Virus record (IMG/VR): IMGVR_UViG_3300036715_000986
Coordinates: 1 to 40,872 of that record
Direction: 5' to 3' (one strand)
Length of the DNA stretch: 40,872 bases
Source of the DNA: a virus
Below the pieces are notes generated by a model, which was not told the DNA's origin, did no database searches, and saw nothing but the letters and a program-made list of their open reading frames with translations. The position numbers and the translations under genes are program-made. Of this stretch, positions 17,330 to 23,443 are shown piece by piece. How positions within the stretch are numbered: position 1 is the first letter of the stretch; every line of letters begins with the position of its first letter.

Positions 17330-17823
17330 CCTACCGTAAAATCATCCTCGCTCTTGTCATCTTGACCATGCTTGCCGTCTTTGTGGCGGCGGCGGTCATC
17401 ACGCCACAGATGAAGAACATCTCTGAGGACGTGCTATCATCACCAAAGTCTGACCCAACTATCTACATCTCCACAGACATGAACTATGGCCTCAAAACGC
17501 CGTGGTACGCCGCGGCTTGGGTGCGTAATCAGTTCCATTACCGCATGCCGCTCCCATACCGTTGGCAAATGCCACGGGAGACTTTGCGAACTGGCAGAGG
17601 GGTGTGCATTGACTATGCCACGCTCCTCTGTTCCCTCTGTCGTTCTGAGGGCATGGATGCGTGGGTGGTTGTTGGAACTATCCCTGGCTCACTGGCAAAA
17701 CACGCATGGGTGGTGTCAGGAAAGTATATCATGGACTTCCAACATAACTACCTGAAACTTCCAGCGGGATGGCACGAACTCTATCGTTTCAACGAGAAAC
17801 AGGTAATCGAGGTGAAGCAATGA
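17326..17823 (+). CDS. Membrane-anchored transglutaminase-like protein
   Basis: 165 residues. N-terminal membrane segment (residues 5-25, IILALVILTMLAVFVAAAVI), then a transglutaminase-like core with a Cys-His-Asp triad: Cys 94 in RGVCIDYATLLCSL, His 126 in LAKHAWVV and Asp 137 in YIMDFQH. Known relatives are cysteine peptidases or cross-linking enzymes acting outside the cytoplasm. It starts at GTG 17326 overlapping the upstream TGA. It sits directly before the lysin, so a role in envelope remodelling or lysis is plausible but unproven. Confidence 0.75.
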   Translation: MTYRKIILALVILTMLAVFVAAAVITPQMKNISEDVLSSPKSDPTIYISTDMNYGLKTPWYAAAWVRNQFHYRMPLPYRWQMPRETLRTGRGVCIDYATLLCSLCRSEGMDAWVVVGTIPGSLAKHAWVVSGKYIMDFQHNYLKLPAGWHELYRFNEKQVIEVKQ

Positions 17824-17912
17824 CCTATCGAGATTGGCTCTACTGGCAGACCAGCCTGCCGATGTGGTCTGAGACTGAGAAATACGGTTGCGTGGAGGTG
17901 AAGATGTGGTGA
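17820..17912 (+). CDS. 30-residue aromatic peptide ORF
   Basis: ATG 17820 overlaps the previous stop (ATGA), and the TGA at 17910-17912 overlaps the GTG of the lysin gene (GTGA). The peptide MTYRDWLYWQTSLPMWSETE has four Trp in 30 residues. Coupling at both ends argues that it is translated. Function unknown; it may simply thread ribosomes to the lysin. Confidence 0.5.
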   Translation: MTYRDWLYWQTSLPMWSETEKYGCVEVKMW

Positions 17913-18613
17913 AAAGACGAGTCTTGACATGGGTTCTTGTGGTCTTGCTTGTGATTGTGGCGGGCATCGGTGGGTTCACTCTGGGCAGGGCAACAACCGA
18001 GAAACCCGTGGTAGTTCCTGTAACGCCACAGCAGACAGACGTACAGTTGGCTTCTCAGACAACCGTTATCTGCCCTTCCTATCTCACTTATGCTGACCAG
18101 ACCCGCATTGAGAAAGGCACGGGGTTGGAGGGGGTCGATTTCCTCTACGTTGAGCAAAAGACTGGACTCGATGCAGTATTCCTCATGGCAGTCGCTGCTC
18201 ACGAGAGCGCGTGGGGTACGAACTACTGGGCGAAGAACTACAACAACATTATGTCGTTGGGGATTACTTCCGCTGATCCTGACAGGACAAAGTATGCCTC
18301 AAAGACCTTGAATGTCCTGATTACGGCTCAATGGTTGCTTCGGGGGTATCTGACAGTAGGTGCGCCGTACTACAAAGGTGGACTCACGCAATGGGAAATT
18401 GGTCAAACTTACGCCAGTGATGGCTCATGGGCGCGAGGCGTGACGGCGATGATTACCTCCATTGAAAGCAGGTTGAGCGAGGAGCAGCGCATGCGGCGCT
18501 TGATGGTCAAAACGGGGACTTTCCAGCCAACTGTCACTTGGGACTATGAACACGAGGTCGTGGGTTGGAGTCTGTATAAGGTTCAGAACAACAAAACTAT
18601 CGCTGGGAGGTAG
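17909..18613 (+). CDS. Endolysin, glucosaminidase family, with N-terminal membrane anchor
   Basis: 234 residues. One hydrophobic segment at residues 5-26 (VLTWVLVVLLVIVAGIGGFTLG) precedes a glucosaminidase (FlgJ/LytG-like) domain. Glu 99 in AVAAHESAWG is the likely catalytic acid, followed by NYNNIMSLG and a later SYASDGSWARGVTAMI-type segment. The enzyme cuts the glycan backbone of peptidoglycan. The Gly-rich, weakly hydrophobic anchor resembles signal-arrest-release sequences. GTG 17909 follows GAGGTG by 8 bases. Confidence 0.85.
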   Translation: MKRRVLTWVLVVLLVIVAGIGGFTLGRATTEKPVVVPVTPQQTDVQLASQTTVICPSYLTYADQTRIEKGTGLEGVDFLYVEQKTGLDAVFLMAVAAHESAWGTNYWAKNYNNIMSLGITSADPDRTKYASKTLNVLITAQWLLRGYLTVGAPYYKGGLTQWEIGQTYASDGSWARGVTAMITSIESRLSEEQRMRRLMVKTGTFQPTVTWDYEHEVVGWSLYKVQNNKTIAGR

Positions 18614-18615
18614 AC

Positions 18616-18693
18616 ATGGATACGGTGATTTTCGTATGTTTGGCGTGTTTGCTCGTGTTGGGGGCTGTCTGGGTCGCCTCCAGAGGAGACTGA
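18616..18693 (+). CDS. 25-residue membrane peptide (possible lysis component)
   Basis: ATG 18616 follows a GGGAGG site. The product MDTVIFVCLACLLVLGAVWV plus a short SRGD tail is one transmembrane helix. It lies between the lysin and a holin-like gene, a place where pinholin-like or regulatory peptides occur. Too short for homology; existence is supported by its ribosome binding site and tight spacing. Confidence 0.55.
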   Translation: MDTVIFVCLACLLVLGAVWVASRGD

Positions 18694-18694
18694 T

Positions 18695-18982
18695 ATGGCG
18701 ATACTCCAGGTGTTGGTTGTCACGCTGTTGGCGGAAGCACTGGTCTATTCATTGTTCAAGGGTTCATCACCTTCGCCTGCGTTTAAGCAATGGGCGACAA
18801 TCGCGGTCTATCTGGTTGTGTTTGTTCTGTCTCAGACAGGGATTTTCAACCTCGTGGGGGCAAAGGTCTACGGTTACGCCGACTGGGCCATGACGGGCAT
18901 TATCTGCTCCGTTGGTTCTGATGGCGTGAAGACGTTGATTGCCAACCTCGTGTCAGCACAGCAGCAAAAGGTGCAGCAATGA
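18695..18982 (+). CDS. Putative holin
   Basis: 95 residues with two to three predicted membrane helices: about 3-20 (ILQVLVVTLLAEALVYSLF), 33-50 (WATIAVYLVVFVLSQTGIF) and a weaker one near 65-80 (DWAMTGIICSVGSDGV). The C-terminus is polar (SAQQQKVQQ). Size, topology and location next to the lysin fit a holin that permeabilises the inner membrane at the end of infection. No sequence signature beyond this. Confidence 0.7.
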   Translation: MAILQVLVVTLLAEALVYSLFKGSSPSPAFKQWATIAVYLVVFVLSQTGIFNLVGAKVYGYADWAMTGIICSVGSDGVKTLIANLVSAQQQKVQQ

Positions 18983-19092
18983 GAGAATGGATGAAGTGTG
19001 TGCTCGTGATTGTCGTGGCGGTGGGGATTATCGCCCTCGTGACGTGGTTGCAGTCGCTTGGTATCCCCACGGGGTTTGGTGTGAAGCCATGA
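18979..19092 (+). CDS. 37-residue single-pass membrane protein
   Basis: ATG 18979 overlaps the holin stop (ATGA), and its own TGA (19090-19092) overlaps the next ATG (19089). The product begins MREWMKCVLVIVVAVGIIAL and has one membrane helix with a short tail. It is probably part of the lysis cassette, perhaps an antiholin or an i-spanin-like anchor, but it is too short for assignment. Confidence 0.6.
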   Translation: MREWMKCVLVIVVAVGIIALVTWLQSLGIPTGFGVKP

Positions 19093-19238
19093 GACGCTGG
19101 TTCAATATTCTGCTGACTGCCCTGATGGTGATCCTGCTGGCAGTCATCATCTCCTGGAAACCGATCACCACAGCAACTCCCACAACAGGCTTGACACAGG
19201 AGGCGCGGTTGGAACTGGAACGCGCGTTGGGGCACTAG
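19089..19238 (+). CDS. 49-residue single-pass membrane protein
   Basis: The product starts MRRWFNILLTALMVILLAVI, one helix, followed by a periplasmic-looking tail with a short amphipathic helix (TQEARLELERALGH). A membrane anchor with a helical outer tail recalls i-spanins in miniature. It is coupled to the previous gene by ATGA and followed by a strong hairpin. Confidence 0.6.
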   Translation: MRRWFNILLTALMVILLAVIISWKPITTATPTTGLTQEARLELERALGH

Positions 19239-19241
19239 GGT

Positions 19242-19268
19242 GAGGCTCCTGTTACGGGCAGGAGCCTC
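19242..19268 (+). other. 10-bp perfect hairpin after the holin/small-membrane-protein genes
   Basis: GAGGCTCCTG (19242-19251) and CAGGAGCCTC (19259-19268) form a perfect 10-bp stem with a TTACGGG loop, starting 3 bases after the stop codon. No T-run follows on the plus strand, so it is a weak or factor-dependent terminator at best. It may stabilise the upstream mRNA or control the downstream lipoprotein gene, whose ribosome binding site lies about 8 bases past the stem. Confidence 0.65.
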
Positions 19269-19286
19269 CTGTGAAAAGGAGGGCAG

Positions 19287-19919
19287 ATGAAGCATCTACA
19301 CCTCATTGCCATTATCATCGTTATCATGTTGCTGTCCACTGGTTGCACCCGCATTATGGTCACGGGCAAGCGGTTTGGCTCCTTGCCGGAGAATGCGCAG
19401 GACTTTGTGCAGCCTAGTCAGGTCACGCTCTATCCTACTCCTCTGGCAGCGTGGCAGGCACTGGAGACAGGGTATCGGTATCAAACTGACGACTGGTATA
19501 TCAGCGATAAGTTTGGTCAGGCCGTTCCAGGGGGTGAAGACACGTGGTTTATGCCCTCCGAGGTGCAGTACCTGATAGACCATGACAACCCCCACGGCAT
19601 GGACTGTGAGGACGGGGCCATCTGGCTCACGAGTGCGCTGAGAAAGCAAGGTCTCGATGCGTGGCTCTGCGTGGGGACGGTCACGCTGGATTCAGGTGTC
19701 TATGGTCACGCATGGTGCATGGTGCTGGAAGGCGGCACATGGACGCTCTACGAGACCACGACGGGGCAGACCACGACAGGACTACCTTGTGAGTACCATC
19801 TGAGTTGGCGCACGAACGGTATGACAACATGGACCAACATCCTGGGCATAGGGTCATGGATGCACCAATTGCCCTTGCCTCCAGACAAGCTTTCTGAGCT
19901 GAGGGAGATGCTGTCATGA
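19287..19919 (+). CDS. Transglutaminase-like lipoprotein
   Basis: 210 residues. The signal peptide ends in lipobox LLSTGC with Cys 20 as the lipid site, so it should be anchored in a membrane facing outward. The core is transglutaminase-like: Cys 107 in HGMDCEDGAIWLTSALR, His 141 in VYGHAWCMV, and an acidic residue (Glu 156) in LYETTTG where Asp is usual. This is the second such enzyme in the cassette, similar in core layout to the protein at 17326-17823. It probably acts on host envelope protein or peptidoglycan crosslinks late in infection. Confidence 0.78.
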   Translation: MKHLHLIAIIIVIMLLSTGCTRIMVTGKRFGSLPENAQDFVQPSQVTLYPTPLAAWQALETGYRYQTDDWYISDKFGQAVPGGEDTWFMPSEVQYLIDHDNPHGMDCEDGAIWLTSALRKQGLDAWLCVGTVTLDSGVYGHAWCMVLEGGTWTLYETTTGQTTTGLPCEYHLSWRTNGMTTWTNILGIGSWMHQLPLPPDKLSELREMLS

Positions 19920-20230
19920 TGGTCACAACCTACGAAGTCCTTGGAGATAAGGATTTCAACCGCAAGTTCAAGGAATGCAAGGTTGACGGTTCCGCGAGAG
20001 AGTGCAGGGGTTTCACGGTTTTGCCTGCTGAGGATTCTGCCGACCTGTTGGGGCCGCACAAGCTCTGTCAAGTGTATGTCAGAGCGAATCAGGATACAAA
20101 GGAACTGCAATCAACCCTCGCGCATGAGACGGTTCATGTCTTGCAATATCTCTGTGATGTGGACAGGCTTGAGGGCGCAGCGTATCTCCTCGAGAACGTG
20201 ATCCACGAGATCATCCACGAGGGGACATGA
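19916..20230 (+). CDS. Small HExxH metallopeptidase-like protein
   Basis: 104 residues with His70-Glu71-Thr-Val-His74 in STLAHETVHVLQYL, the zinc-binding HExxH signature, followed by a helix with ENVIHEIIHE that could supply a third ligand. There is no signal peptide, so it is probably cytoplasmic. Comparable minimal metallopeptidase-like proteins occur in phages without known targets. It overlaps both neighbours by 4 bases. Confidence 0.65.
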   Translation: MMVTTYEVLGDKDFNRKFKECKVDGSARECRGFTVLPAEDSADLLGPHKLCQVYVRANQDTKELQSTLAHETVHVLQYLCDVDRLEGAAYLLENVIHEIIHEGT

Positions 20231-21006
20231 GGCTGGTCACAAAGGCTCTGCCGCAGACTGCTGTGGATGTCATGGTCTTATCGGACTCTCACATTGGGAG
20301 CAAATGGTTCAACACCGAGAAATGGCAATATGCCATCGACCTCGCTCGGAAGACAAAGATGCGCGTTCTGTTCGATGGCGACCTGCTTGACGTGGCCACA
20401 ATCACAAGCAAGACGCCGCCGTGGGATCAGGCCATGAACCTGCATGATGCGATGGCATACGCTCGCAACAGTCTAGAACCCATAGCCACGCAGATTGACG
20501 GCGCGGTTGGCGGCAACCACGGCGCACGGCTCTACAGGTTCGCGGGTGTGGACCCTGAGCAGGAAGTGTGGGAGCAGATGCAGGTGCCGTACATGGACGC
20601 AAGCGGCGTGATGCAGTATCGCTTGGGTACGCACAACGCCGTGGCAGGCGATAGGGGCACATTCAGCATCTACATGCACCACACCGCCTCGGCTGGGCGG
20701 CTGGCAGGAGTAGGTCTGACGGCTGTGGAACGGCTGATGACTCTCTATGAGGGGGCAGACGTGTACGTTGGAGGCCACGCTCATAAACTGGACGCTGGGG
20801 TCGTCAGCCGCTCACGGATGCATGGAGGCGCAAAGGGCGACCACATCACGGAAGATGTCGTGTGGCTTGCCTGCTGTGGCTCATTCCTGAACTGGAGCGG
20901 CAGCTATGGAGAGCGAAGTGCCTTGTCGCCGTCTCCCATAGGCTATGTTATCGTGCATCTTGAACGCAAGGGTGGCCAATATCGGGCTGATTCTTATCCG
21001 CTATGA
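20227..21006 (+). CDS. Calcineurin-like metallophosphoesterase
   Basis: 259 residues. The metal-binding motifs are in order: VLSDSHIG (Asp 20, His 22), FDGDLLD (Asp 50 and 52), GGNHG, a central MHHTASAG, and GGHAHK. This fits the SbcD/Mre11-like or general metallophosphatase fold. Phage relatives are assigned nuclease or phosphatase roles in DNA metabolism; the substrate here is unknown. It is the last rightward gene before the non-coding convergence region. Confidence 0.88.
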   Translation: MRLVTKALPQTAVDVMVLSDSHIGSKWFNTEKWQYAIDLARKTKMRVLFDGDLLDVATITSKTPPWDQAMNLHDAMAYARNSLEPIATQIDGAVGGNHGARLYRFAGVDPEQEVWEQMQVPYMDASGVMQYRLGTHNAVAGDRGTFSIYMHHTASAGRLAGVGLTAVERLMTLYEGADVYVGGHAHKLDAGVVSRSRMHGGAKGDHITEDVVWLACCGSFLNWSGSYGERSALSPSPIGYVIVHLERKGGQYRADSYPL

Positions 21007-21049
21007 CGCAGTAGCGTGATGTAGTATGATGCAGTAGTAAATGATTTCT
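21007..21049 (+). repeat. Short direct repeats after the last late gene
   Basis: GAYGCAGTAG occurs twice (from about 21005 and 21029) in a run of GTAGTATGATG-like sequence right after the phosphoesterase stop. Function unknown; it may be part of a promoter for the RNA element that follows. Confidence 0.35.
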
Positions 21050-21270
21050 TTACACCTGGTTCGGGCCTTGACCGAGACGGCGAATGCCGAGTAGTCCATA
21101 AACCCCGATCAAATGGCGTGCAACGTCGGCCAGGATTAAGGCAACGGGTGCCGACAACCCGACCTGCTGCCCCTGTAATTCAAGAGTAGAGTAGAACCCA
21201 GCGCACCAAACCTGTCGGGGCGAATGGCTGGAGACAGACGGCGCACATACCGGCTCAGGGGCAGTTTATT
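21050..21270 (+). ncRNA. Candidate structured non-coding RNA with pseudoknot
   Basis: Multiple compatible pairings are visible. CGGC (21078-21081) with GCCG (21086-21089). CGGGT (21145-21149) with ACCCG (21157-21161), enclosed by CAGG (21131-21134) and CCTG (21163-21166); the loop GCCGACA (21150-21156) can pair with GTCGGC (21125-21130), a pseudoknot. A 9-bp long-range stem CTGCCCCTG (21167-21175) with CAGGGGCAG (21256-21264) closes an arm in which GCGC (21201-21204/21241-21244) and CTGTC/GACAG (21212-21216/21233-21237) nest. GGCGAAT occurs three times (21079, 21219, 21276). No ORF spans it and no gene follows, so it is not a riboswitch for a downstream gene. The plus strand is assumed because a terminator lies ahead. 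Confidence 0.55.
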
Positions 21271-21324
21271 CACACGGCGAATAGATGTTATTCCCCACGC
21301 AGTTCTGACATTGGTGAAATTATT

Positions 21325-21352
21325 CTACTAGCATTATGCTACTAGCATAACG
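21325..21352. repeat. Two tandem 14-base repeats with internal dyads
   Basis: CTACTAGCATTATG (21325-21338) is followed directly by CTACTAGCATAACG (21339-21352). Within them TTATGCT and AGCATAA form a 7-bp dyad. This looks like a protein-binding site or part of a structured RNA in the 21.0-21.7 kb gap. Confidence 0.5.
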
Positions 21353-21420
21353 CGATTCGTATTACCCCAATTGTGCAAGAAAGTCAGTCGGTGTCATTCT
21401 GTCACCATCTTGAACTCTTC

Positions 21421-21440
21421 GGCAACTCCTAAAGGTTGCC
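21421..21440 (+). other. Small hairpin in the non-coding convergence region
   Basis: GGCAAC (21421-21426) pairs perfectly with GTTGCC (21435-21440), with an 8-base loop. It is one of several stems that make 21007-21740 look like structured RNA and not decayed coding sequence. Confidence 0.4.
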
Positions 21441-21485
21441 CCTGAAAAGTGTGAGCCGCGACAGGTTTACGGTTGGAAAAGTGCC

Positions 21486-21515
21486 GGACACCTTCGGACA
21501 CGTCTGGACACCTTA
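21486..21515. repeat. Three 10-base iterons with exact helical spacing
   Basis: GGACAC starts at 21486, 21496 and 21506, giving units GGACACCTTC, GGACACGTCT and GGACACCTTA with a strict 10-bp period. Repeats on the same DNA face are typical of initiator or repressor binding. No gene lies within 250 bases on either side. Confidence 0.5.
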
Positions 21516-21528
21516 AAAAGTTTTTGAG

Positions 21529-21574
21529 TTCCATGTAAGGAACTATACAAATCTGTATAGTTTCTAACATGGAA
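21529..21574. other. Long two-part hairpin or dyad
   Basis: TTCCATGT (21529-21536) pairs with ACATGGAA (21567-21574), and inside it AACTATACA (21541-21549) pairs with TGTATAGTT (21554-21562). AAGG and TCTA face each other as an internal loop. That gives 17 perfect pairs in 46 bases. It could be an RNA stem of the adjacent candidate RNA, an operator or an origin element. Confidence 0.55.
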
Positions 21575-21740
21575 ATGCAGAACTTCGCTCTCGCTTTCGT
21601 GACGAAGTGTAAAAGTACCCTCTAATTCGCAATCTCGTTTGGCTTGCCGTGTGTTTGTACGTTGGCGAACGTTTCTCACGCCTCCGTGCACCAGACAAAG
21701 CCACAGGGCAAATGAAGAGTTCCTGACGTTGACTAGAAAT
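21575..21740. other. Non-coding spacer with small dyads
   Basis: No convincing ORF on either strand. ACTTCG (21582-21587) pairs with CGAAGT (21603-21608), and ACGTT (21659-21663) pairs with AACGT (21668-21672). It may be the 3' part of the structured RNA that ends at the terminator. Confidence 0.35.
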
Positions 21741-21746
21741 GCAAAA

Positions 21747-21778
21747 AGCCCCTCACTGCCAACCAGCAGTGAGGGGCT
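21747..21778 (-). terminator. Bidirectional intrinsic terminator between converging operons
   Basis: AGCCCCTCACTG (21747-21758) pairs perfectly with CAGTGAGGGGCT (21767-21778), a 12-bp stem with an 8-base loop. Reading leftward, the stem is followed by TTTTT (21743-21747 on the plus strand is AAAAA), so it ends the early operon efficiently. Reading rightward, GTCTGTTTGTCT gives a weaker T-rich tail that would end late transcription and any RNA made from 21050-21740. Confidence 0.92.
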
Positions 21779-21853
21779 GTCTGTTTGTCTCTACGCCCTA
21801 TGAAACACAAAGCCCGCATTGGGCAATGCGAACGGAAGCATATGTCGTACTGT

Positions 21854-21949
21854 TCAATGTCTCCACATCCAATCAACGATCTTGTCTCCCCAGATGAGCA
21901 TGACGATAATAACGATAGCCGTCCCGAGGAGAACACCGAGGGTAATCAT
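21854..21949 (-). CDS. 31-residue single-pass membrane protein
   Basis: ATG at 21949 overlaps the stop of the upstream nuclease gene (ATGA). The product starts MITLGVLLGTAIVIIVMLIW and ends in a short polar tail (GDKIVDWMWRH). It is the last gene of the leftward operon, about 75 bases before the terminator. Function unknown; it is one of several tiny membrane proteins in this operon. Confidence 0.6.
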   Translation of the reverse strand: MITLGVLLGTAIVIIVMLIWGDKIVDWMWRH

Positions 21950-22644
21950 GCTGCTGCCTCCATGTTCTGGTAGCACGTCTGCTGCTCGCTGCACCACTGA
22001 CACTCACGACAGAACTTGTGGGGGAACGCTTGCAGAACGTCTATGCCACCGACCTGAACAAGCGCGAGCTGCTGCTCGATCTCCTGCCCCACAGCCGACG
22101 CCCACTCCACGGCTTTCTTCACGTCCTTGCGCGTGAACTGTCGTACCTCGTCCTGTCCATACTTCGTGAAGTAGAGGTGCCCCGACACCACGTCCACGCC
22201 AGCCGCCTCCATGACGGCCCAAGCGTACAATGCCACCTGCTTATCGGGACGGTACGGCTTGCCCGTCTTCCAGTCCCAGACGTAGCCGACTGCGCCTTCC
22301 TTGTACCATAGGTCAACCTTCATCACCATCGGCCAGTCACAGCCGGGGAGCTGCATCTTCAACCACTCCTCGGCATGGCGGTCGTCGCCCATGCACTGCT
22401 GTGGGATGGAGACGGCGCTGGTAAGAACGTCCTGCTCGTTGACCGGCAGAGCGGCGTGCTCCACGGCGACGCTCACTGAGTTGGCGATGGGTGCGCCCTT
22501 GAACATGCCCTCGATGGCAGAGTGCACCACCATGCCAAAGTTCGATGCTGCGTTGGGTTTCTCCTCCACGCGCAGCACCTGCTTGACGTACCACGCACGA
22601 GGACACTGAGAATAGAGAGAGAGAGAAGAGTAGGAGTGGTTCAT
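21946..22644 (-). CDS. PD-(D/E)XK nuclease, RecB/Cas4-like with Cys cluster
   Basis: 232 residues. N-terminal SLSLYSQCPRAWYV supplies the first Cys (14). The nuclease core reads VMKVDLWYK...VWDWKTGKPYRPDKQVALYA, giving the Asp and the D-x-K of the PD-(D/E)XK site with the QxxxY helix. The C-terminal CRECQWC and later Cys complete a likely 4Fe-4S cluster. This architecture matches RecB-family and Cas4-like exonucleases used in recombination or DNA end processing. ATG 22644 has GGAGG upstream, whereas the longer frame lacks one. Confidence 0.88.
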   Translation of the reverse strand: MNHSYSSLSLYSQCPRAWYVKQVLRVEEKPNAASNFGMVVHSAIEGMFKGAPIANSVSVAVEHAALPVNEQDVLTSAVSIPQQCMGDDRHAEEWLKMQLPGCDWPMVMKVDLWYKEGAVGYVWDWKTGKPYRPDKQVALYAWAVMEAAGVDVVSGHLYFTKYGQDEVRQFTRKDVKKAVEWASAVGQEIEQQLALVQVGGIDVLQAFPHKFCRECQWCSEQQTCYQNMEAAA

Positions 22645-22973
22645 GCTGCCTCCTTTATACCTGTTGCGACGAGCAGGCCAAGAACTGCCATCTGCCATTC
22701 TGCTTGACTTCGGAACACGCCAACCGCTGCACCTGCGTTGTGCATCTCGTCCATCGTCTTTTGCTGGATGGCTGTGACCGGCGAGCCGGCGGGCTTGGGA
22801 CGCTTGAACTCACCGGCAAGAAATTGACCATTCACGCAAGCGATGACATCGGGGATGCCGACCTTGCCATACATGCCACCGTGCGTCTTGAACGCCCAAC
22901 AGCGTGGCTGCTGGTTTGTCCACTTCACCGCTGCGGTGACGATGGTAGACTCAAGAGGAATGGACTTCATCAT
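22641..22973 (-). CDS. VRR-NUC domain nuclease
   Basis: About 110 residues. The core is GIPDVIACVNGQFLAGEFKRP, with catalytic Asp, Glu and Lys spaced as in VRR-NUC (PD-(D/E)XK superfamily), preceded by FKTHGGMYGKV. Stand-alone VRR-NUC proteins are common in phages and often cut branched or recombination intermediates. The 22973 start follows GAGGGGG. Its stop overlaps the next nuclease (ATGA), so two nucleases are co-made. Confidence 0.9.
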   Translation of the reverse strand: MMKSIPLESTIVTAAVKWTNQQPRCWAFKTHGGMYGKVGIPDVIACVNGQFLAGEFKRPKPAGSPVTAIQQKTMDEMHNAGAAVGVFRSQAEWQMAVLGLLVATGIKEAA

Positions 22974-23328
22974 CACAATCCCCCTCTTTAATCTCTACCA
23001 ACTTACGAGCGAGAAGAACGTCTCCGTCGTTCAGTACCCACACATCTTGAATGTTCCATGCAGTCTTGGCATAAACGGTTCCACTTGGCGTGCGTCCGAC
23101 AACAACCCACAGCTGGTATTCTTTGGGAACAGGAACGAGGTCGGTACGATGAATCTCGTTTCGGATTGCTTCGCCATCAGCAGACCAACTCTCTACAAAC
23201 TCTGACCCGCCTGAACCTTCAATCAGCCCAATGACTGTTGCCCAGCCGCAACCCTTAAGATCAGTACACAGAATCCTTACTGGCCGCCCGTCCCGCGTTT
23301 GGTACTTCCCTTCCATCGTGATCTTCAT
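22951..23328 (-). CDS. Phage protein of the MKxTMEGxYQTRxG family, copy 1
   Basis: 125 residues. Starts MKITMEGKYQTRDGRPVRILCTDLKG, then GWATVIGLIEG and SADGEAIRN. This N-terminal SH3-like pattern (repeat of Lys/Tyr-x-Thr-Arg-x-Gly, then a Trp-x-x-Asp-Gly) is widespread in short phage proteins of unknown role. A paralogue lies at 28182-28535. The start overlaps the stop of the small membrane protein upstream. Confidence 0.7.
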   Translation of the reverse strand: MKITMEGKYQTRDGRPVRILCTDLKGCGWATVIGLIEGSGGSEFVESWSADGEAIRNEIHRTDLVPVPKEYQLWVVVGRTPSGTVYAKTAWNIQDVWVLNDGDVLLARKLVEIKEGDCDDEVHSS

Positions 23329-23432
23329 TTCCCCCTCCTCAACGCTACAACCTGCATGATGATACCCACTACCACAGCAAGTGCGAAGCCAATGAAGACT
23401 CCGCTGATGAAGTTTGCCCAGAGTGCGCTCAT
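23325..23432 (-). CDS. 35-residue single-pass membrane protein
   Basis: ATG 23432 follows an AGGAGG site. The product begins MSALWANFISGVFIGFALAV and ends in ALRRGK, one helix with a positive C-terminal tail. It overlaps the next gene by ATGA. Function unknown. Confidence 0.62.
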   Translation of the reverse strand: MSALWANFISGVFIGFALAVVVGIIMQVVALRRGK

Positions 23433-23443
23433 ACTACACCTCC

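Noticed and set aside
21050-21270. Cobalamin-type or other gene-linked riboswitch
   Set aside because: The conserved B12 box is absent and no gene lies downstream; a stand-alone RNA fits better.
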